Shown: positions 59,345 through 64,000 of the stretch, piece by piece | How positions within the stretch are numbered: the first letter of the stretch is position 1 | Layout of the letters: every line of letters starts with the position of its first letter | From: an uncultured Pelagibacteraceae bacterium | GTDB taxonomy: Bacteria > Pseudomonadota > Alphaproteobacteria > Pelagibacterales > Pelagibacteraceae | Reading direction: 5' to 3' | DNA length: 64,000 nt | Assembly (NCBI GenBank): GCA_902618485.1 | Contig: CACNAR010000001.1 | Location: 155,024-219,023 of the forward strand | Notes under the pieces: generated by a model | Databases searched by the model: none | Told to the model about the DNA's origin: nothing | What the model saw: only the letters and a program-made list of their open reading frames with translations | Made by a program: the position numbers and the translations under genes

Positions 59345-60318
59345 TAAGAACTCATCAAAACGCAGGAGTTAGTTTGATAGAGATGCTTATAGGTATCGTC
59401 ATATCTGCAATAATAATTGGTGCAATGTACACCACTTATTCAGTAATAAACCAAACTTATTCAAGGGTATCGGATGTTGCTGGTATTAGTAAGTCAGGAA
59501 GAGATATAGTTTCCATGATAATGAGAGACGTAAGGATGGCCGGTTTTAAATATTACTATGGTTACAATGCTGAGAATGAAGCAAGACCTGAAGCAAGGAG
59601 AATTCCAAGAATTGACTATCTACGATTTGTCCCTGGTGCTTCTGATGAAAAAAAAGGCCATGAACCAGTTGTTATTTATAGAAATAGACTTGGGGATGCA
59701 ACTAGATTGTCTGATCAAGACCCTGTTGTTCCTGGATATACTTTGATTGATGAACCAATAAATGATGTTTGCTGTGATCAAATCCATATTGTTTATGGAG
59801 ACTTTGATGCAAACGCTGATATTGATGCTGGAGAACAATTTTATACAAGATATAAGATTTCTTATTTTGCCCATGCTATGCAAAAAGATAATGACAAATT
59901 TTATGGAGTTTTTAGATCAAAGAAATATTGGAAACAGGCTATAGATGATCCAGAAGGAGGAGACTGGGTTGTCAATAATTGTCCTCCAGATAATGATTGT
60001 TACTCAGGTCAGTTAGTAAGAGAATATTTATCCGACATGTCATTTGTTGCTATGGATAAATTTGGTCGAGCAGTGGATGCAGATCCAAAAGATCCTGAAA
60101 ATATTTATGATATTCGATCGGTTGATATTACTTTAACATTTAGATCAGCTTCAAAATCCGGATTTTTTAAAAATCTCAGGCAGGGAACAAAAAGACAAAT
60201 TTTATCACTGGGAAGAGAAGCTACAGAATTTACTGGTGAAGATGCTGCTTTCAAAAGAGATCCAATTTTTTTAACAGTGCATACAAGAAACTTGGGTGGA
60301 ATAGGAATGACTAATTAA
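59341..60318 (+). CDS. Minor pilin PilW-like
   Basis: Prepilin-like protein of 325 residues; leader ends QNAG and the mature protein begins VSLIEMLIGIVISAIIIGAMY, with Glu5. PilW proteins are large minor pilins with a C-terminal globular domain. A 12-residue segment DFDANADIDAGE (59800-59835) matches the EF-hand calcium-loop pattern: Asp1, Asp3, Asn5, Asp7, Ile8 and Glu12. The ATG overlaps the pilV stop (ATGA). Confidence 0.82.
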   Translation: MIRTHQNAGVSLIEMLIGIVISAIIIGAMYTTYSVINQTYSRVSDVAGISKSGRDIVSMIMRDVRMAGFKYYYGYNAENEARPEARRIPRIDYLRFVPGASDEKKGHEPVVIYRNRLGDATRLSDQDPVVPGYTLIDEPINDVCCDQIHIVYGDFDANADIDAGEQFYTRYKISYFAHAMQKDNDKFYGVFRSKKYWKQAIDDPEGGDWVVNNCPPDNDCYSGQLVREYLSDMSFVAMDKFGRAVDADPKDPENIYDIRSVDITLTFRSASKSGFFKNLRQGTKRQILSLGREATEFTGEDAAFKRDPIFLTVHTRNLGGIGMTN

Positions 60319-61214
60319 TGAATAATAATAAAGAAAAAGGATTTGCATTAGTTTTATCAATTGTACTTTTAATAGTAATGTCTTTGATGGGCGGTTCATT
60401 AATAGTTATTTCATCAGGGGATCACCAAAGTAATAATAGTAGCGATCAGTACCAGCAAACTTTTTATGTTGCTGAAGCTGGTCTTTTAGAGGGAGAGAAA
60501 TGGATCTTGGATAAATATCTTGGACCTTGGATGAATAGCATGCCCAGTGATAATGATGTCCTCGGAGATCCTCCTGCAGAACCTGGTCCATTAGCAGTCT
60601 GGAATATTAAAAATGAGATATGGCAGGATACAAAAACTGAGTACACAAGCAAATCAGAAAATGGTTTCTTTAGACATACATTTATACGAGGGCCAGCTCA
60701 AAATGATACAAAAGTTGCTAGAGATAGCTCACAATGCTTAATGAGTTTTAAAAACATAGATACAGATGAAGATGATAACGTATCAATTATTGGAAAAGGC
60801 CAACTTCCAGTTGAAAAAAGTTTTTTGGATATCGTTGGACCACTTCTATGCACAGGAACAAATGCGGAATGTTTAGATCCTGACAGTACAAGTTTTAACA
60901 CTGATGATGAAGTAGTTAATGAGAGAGGCGATAATCCTAGGGATTTTGAAGAAAAAGAAAAATTTATTCGTGCAGAATTTAATTTCTTAAAAAGATTTGC
61001 TTATGAATATTTTATCGTAAATGTGGGGGCAGCTGCATATAGAAATGATGGATCTAGTGTTGCAACAGACGTCAGTAATGTTGACTCACAAGGAACAGCA
61101 TATAAAATATATTCCTGTGGGATTCTTTATGGGCCAGGAGGCAGAGGAGAATACCACAATGGAGAGGTTGAAATTTTAATACCTTTAGAAAGTATTGTGG
61201 TAATGCCGACATAA
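60318..61214 (+). CDS. Minor pilin PilX-like
   Basis: PilX N-terminal type protein of 298 residues: leader MNNNKEKG, mature FALVLSIVLLIVMSLMGGSL, without Glu5 as is usual for PilX. The next signature, DQYQQTFYVAEAGLLEGEK, is typical of PilX. An Asp-rich loop DTDEDDNVSIIG (60759-60794) is calcium-loop-like. Cysteines appear in the C-terminal domain. Its one-base overlap with the pilW stop (ATG shares A) links translation. Confidence 0.82.
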   Translation: MNNNKEKGFALVLSIVLLIVMSLMGGSLIVISSGDHQSNNSSDQYQQTFYVAEAGLLEGEKWILDKYLGPWMNSMPSDNDVLGDPPAEPGPLAVWNIKNEIWQDTKTEYTSKSENGFFRHTFIRGPAQNDTKVARDSSQCLMSFKNIDTDEDDNVSIIGKGQLPVEKSFLDIVGPLLCTGTNAECLDPDSTSFNTDDEVVNERGDNPRDFEEKEKFIRAEFNFLKRFAYEYFIVNVGAAAYRNDGSSVATDVSNVDSQGTAYKIYSCGILYGPGGRGEYHNGEVEILIPLESIVVMPT

Positions 61215-61218
61215 AATC

Positions 61219-61755
61219 ATGAGAAGAAATATATTTTTAATAACTTTATTTTTACTAACTTTTCTAAAATTTAATCCTGTTTATTCTGAAGAATGTGATC
61301 TAGAATTTGAAATTGGAGAGAGTTTTTCAAGTGTCACTGAGATGTTAGGTGAGCCTGATATAGATAAGAATATTGAATTAATAGATATGAATCCAAATGC
61401 TGAAAAAACAAATTATTGGTTTGCAACAACGAATTTTAAAAATTGGTGTCCAGACCATCATCCGGAGGAAACTGAAATTAGAATTCACTCTCTAGGTGGA
61501 GAAACTGTTATTGGTTATGAGTTAATTCTTAATAATAATATATCTAAGATAAATGATAAAAAATCTTTTCTCTTTTATTATATTCAAGAAAATTATGGAG
61601 AAGAAGCCAAAGAAGTTTTTGATCCAAAATGGCTTGGACATATTAGTTGGGAGAAGGATAATAAGAAATATTATTATAGTAAAACTTTAAGATTGGATGT
61701 TTTGGTCGAGGAAGAATTAATAATTACAACTAATGAATATAGGCAGTATTGGTAA
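61219..61755 (+). CDS. Exported protein of unknown function within pilus operon
   Basis: A 178-residue protein with a signal peptide (MRRNIFLITLFLLTFLKFNP, cut near VYS). After it, IGESFSSVTEMLGEPD resembles the SmpA/BamE-type start (IG.....V...LG.P). Ending is beta-rich with aromatic residues. I do not recognise a family with confidence. It lies between pilX and the pilY1-like gene, four bases after pilX, and its stop overlaps the next start (TAATG), so it should be a pilus-operon product in the periplasm or outer membrane. Confidence 0.7.
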   Translation: MRRNIFLITLFLLTFLKFNPVYSEECDLEFEIGESFSSVTEMLGEPDIDKNIELIDMNPNAEKTNYWFATTNFKNWCPDHHPEETEIRIHSLGGETVIGYELILNNNISKINDKKSFLFYYIQENYGEEAKEVFDPKWLGHISWEKDNKKYYYSKTLRLDVLVEEELIITTNEYRQYW

Positions 61756-64000
61756 TGTTTAAAATGGACTCAATAAAAAGATTATTTTTCTATCTATTTG
61801 CATTAGTTATGGCGTTTAATCAAAATGCCCTTTCAAAATCATTACCACCGGGTTCAGGTACAGGCGATGTTAAAGCAAATATATTAATTCTTCTTGATAC
61901 ATCAGCTAGTATGAACGGAAACCCTTTTGGTGGTGCAGCAATTTATAATCCAAATGATTTAATTTTGCTTAATGATGGTGATGTAATGGTTGGGCAAGCC
62001 AGAGGCGCAATTGTAAAATTTGATTACGACACAGAGGATTTTGATCCAACATTTGTTGATCCTGACGGTGATGGCAAGGGAGATAGGCTATTCCAAGGAT
62101 CAAACAGTATGCCCTCGTGTGAATTAGAGACTGGCAGACAAGATAGCAGAGTAAGAACTGTTCGTGAAATGGATAAGTCATCAGATGTAATTGGAGTTTC
62201 ACCAGCAGGTAAAGAAGTTATTTATTCAATCTCGTATGATTATGAGTCTGTTGTAGCCATAGATGCGTCTGGCAATTGCGTAGAGGTTATTAGTAGTGCT
62301 GAACTTGGGAAAATGTCTACTGGAAGATTTGATAAATTGTATCCACTAGGTTTGGATATTAAAACTATTGATAGCCAAGACCATTTAATTGTAACGGGTC
62401 ATCAAGAAGTCTGCCTTGATGAAAGAAGGGTAGGAAAGAAAAAAAGAAAGAGATGGGTTTGTTTTAGATATAGTCAAGAAGAATTTGTTTTTTCAAGAAA
62501 TCTCTCGACTGGTAACCAATTGCTTTGTCCTGTTAATAGTCTCAATTCAACATTCAGAACCCACTTAAGATCTACAAGTTCAATTTCTATGGATAGTGGA
62601 AACAATCTTTACTACGTTGTTAGCGGAGAAATTTATAAAATTTCAATTTCATCTGATGGCGTAAACTTTTGTCCAAATCTTGAAGCGCCTACACGTTTTC
62701 AGAGAAATGTTAATGGCAATGTTTACAATCTAGTTGCGAAAATGAGTATTGATCCACAAGATGAAAGTATTATCTATGCAACAAGTAACACCAGCCATAC
62801 ACTGCAAAAATTATCAATTAACTCATCGAACATAACTACTACAGCAACTGTTGGGGGGTTCGGTCCAACAGCGTCCACAGCATCAAATGTTCTCTTTAAT
62901 ATACCTATGGGTCTTCATGTGTCGAATGACAGAGTTTGGGTTGGTAATGCGAAAAATTCAATTCAAGAATTCGATATAAGCGGAGGGTCTATGACTTGGG
63001 TTGACGAATTGGGAACTAAAATAGTAAGTAGAGCTGAAGGAGCCAAAAGAGCAATTAAAGCAGTTGTTAACGACAGTTCATTAACTAGTGGAGCGTATTT
63101 TGGTTATGGATATTGGAACGCTGGAACAAGAGCAAACGGAAGAGGAGCTAAGGGAAAATGGTTACCGTTTACAGAATATTCTTGTCACAACATGTGTCCC
63201 AAGGCAAAAAAATTTCAAAGATGTAATGATTTTTGTGATTATTACCGGGGGTGGTCTAACGCTGCCCAACATCCTTCGGGTAAATCTGTCCAATGTGATG
63301 ACAATTCTTGTATACCTGTAGGAATTGGACCAAATACATCTAATCGAATAGTTGAAGCTGTTGATAGAATGAAAACAAGATTTGGAACAGATGGTACTGC
63401 TTTTTCTCAACTTGCCTACGAGTATATGTTAGACCCAAATATTGGAATAACTAAAGACGGTCCTGAGTGTCAACTTAACTACGTTATTGTAATAGGTGAT
63501 GGTATGTGGCAACACCACGACCGGGCTTTGAGACAAATTAGAGATTTAAGAATTGATAGTGCAGCAGCGGGGGTAAACAAGGATCGGTTTGGAAATGCAA
63601 AAGGAGTTAAGACAATTTTTATAGCCTATGGTGGAGGAATAAAAGATAGAGGAGACGAGCAATTTCAAGAAGCAGCAAAAGCTGGTAGTTGTGATGATCC
63701 TAATTTTGGTACATCTGCTCAAACAGATCCAGAATGTAGACAAAGAATTATTGCAGAAAATCCAAAAGAGTTAGTTACAAAATTAAAAAGTGAGATAGAG
63801 AGAATCATTGCTAGTAGGCTCTCATTTTCTGCTCCAGCCATAACTGCTACCGTGCAAGAAGGTGGAGATTTGTTTCAGGGACAATTTTCATTAGCACAAG
63901 GACAACAGTGGATAGGACATCTAATGAGAAAGGGCGTTACACCAGACGGTTTTGTTATTCATGAGGACCCTGCAAATAATTGGGATGCAGCTAAAAAATT
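61755..64000 (+). CDS. PilY1-like pilus tip protein with vWA-like start (3' end cut by window)
   Basis: Large secreted protein; 748 codons are visible without stop. A signal peptide (RLFFYLFALVMAFNQNALS) is followed by a vWA-like start LILLDTSASMNG with the DxSxS MIDAS triad. A second half contains VIVIGDGMWQHH and a beta-strand-rich region. An Asp-rich calcium loop DPDGDGKGD (62058-62084) lies near residue 102. In Pseudomonas PilY1 caps the pilus tip and senses calcium through a separate C-terminal site. No stop is in the window, so size and the C-terminal beta-propeller are unknown. Confidence 0.82.
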   Translation, partial: MFKMDSIKRLFFYLFALVMAFNQNALSKSLPPGSGTGDVKANILILLDTSASMNGNPFGGAAIYNPNDLILLNDGDVMVGQARGAIVKFDYDTEDFDPTFVDPDGDGKGDRLFQGSNSMPSCELETGRQDSRVRTVREMDKSSDVIGVSPAGKEVIYSISYDYESVVAIDASGNCVEVISSAELGKMSTGRFDKLYPLGLDIKTIDSQDHLIVTGHQEVCLDERRVGKKKRKRWVCFRYSQEEFVFSRNLSTGNQLLCPVNSLNSTFRTHLRSTSSISMDSGNNLYYVVSGEIYKISISSDGVNFCPNLEAPTRFQRNVNGNVYNLVAKMSIDPQDESIIYATSNTSHTLQKLSINSSNITTTATVGGFGPTASTASNVLFNIPMGLHVSNDRVWVGNAKNSIQEFDISGGSMTWVDELGTKIVSRAEGAKRAIKAVVNDSSLTSGAYFGYGYWNAGTRANGRGAKGKWLPFTEYSCHNMCPKAKKFQRCNDFCDYYRGWSNAAQHPSGKSVQCDDNSCIPVGIGPNTSNRIVEAVDRMKTRFGTDGTAFSQLAYEYMLDPNIGITKDGPECQLNYVIVIGDGMWQHHDRALRQIRDLRIDSAAAGVNKDRFGNAKGVKTIFIAYGGGIKDRGDEQFQEAAKAGSCDDPNFGTSAQTDPECRQRIIAENPKELVTKLKSEIERIIASRLSFSAPAITATVQEGGDLFQGQFSLAQGQQWIGHLMRKGVTPDGFVIHEDPANNWDAAKK

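Overview
The window looks like a piece of a streamlined marine alphaproteobacterial chromosome, most likely from the SAR11 clade (Pelagibacterales). This is inferred from the very AT-rich sequence, almost no intergenic DNA, and a gene set typical of that group. The set includes an aa3-type cytochrome oxidase operon, a split F0 operon with a separate b' subunit, a retinal biosynthesis cluster (crtI-crtB-crtY-blh), CcrM, DciA next to MutY, PetP/PetR-like regulators and petABC. I see no rRNA, CRISPR array, insertion sequence, prophage or integration site. No stretch over 300 bases lacks a gene; the longest gap is about 140 bases, near 56.4-56.5 kb.

Layout. 0-1.6 kb: a pirin (cut by the window edge), a DoxX membrane protein and a haloacid dehalogenase, all minus strand. 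1.6-9.7 kb, plus strand: rsmE, then coxB-coxA-ctaB-small CoxF-like ORF-ctaG-coxC-surf1, then thrC and a peroxiredoxin. 9.7-22.2 kb: one long minus-strand run, read dciA-dsbA-smc-atpI-atpB-atpE-atpF'-atpF-crtI-crtB-crtY-blh-ispH-thrB-rnhA. 22.2-32.5 kb: DNA repair and housekeeping genes (mutY, an FAD monooxygenase, ccrM, rnhB, a uracil-DNA glycosylase, a TPR protein, ispE, tRNA-Gln, a CCA-adding enzyme, greA, hemF, trmL). 32.6-35.2 kb: petABC for the bc1 complex. 35.1-41.1 kb: ychF-pth-rplY-prs and pgeF-MidA-lgt. 41.1-45.3 kb: ubiK, a sensor kinase/PetR/PetP regulatory operon, ilvE and pgsA. 45.3-56.1 kb: uvrC, folB, a secreted hydrolase, a short-chain dehydrogenase, uvrB, an aminotransferase, an ADP-ribosylglycohydrolase-like protein, trxB, an ELM1-like protein and a 2OG dioxygenase. 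56.1-64 kb: two small unknown membrane proteins, then a type IV pilus operon (pilT, four pilin-like proteins, an unknown secreted protein, and a PilY1-like protein cut by the window end).

How the genes fit together. Much of the window serves membrane energetics: bc1 and aa3 oxidase build proton-motive force and the F0 sector uses it. The retinal genes make the chromophore for a light-driven proton pump that is not in the window. The crt-blh genes start 39 bases downstream of the ATP synthase b subunit on the same strand. PetP/PetR-like regulators, linked to bc1 expression in Rhodobacter, lie about 8 kb from petABC.

The observations I rate highest are: two GANTC methylation sites inside a near-consensus ccrM promoter; an SMC protein of only 798 residues with no recognisable hinge; calcium-loop-like Asp-rich motifs in three minor pilins and PilY1; the junction between F0 ATPase and retinal genes; and a PgeF gene whose real start is non-canonical. 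Convergent gene pairs are extremely compact, and three of them share one palindromic tetranucleotide as both stop codons.
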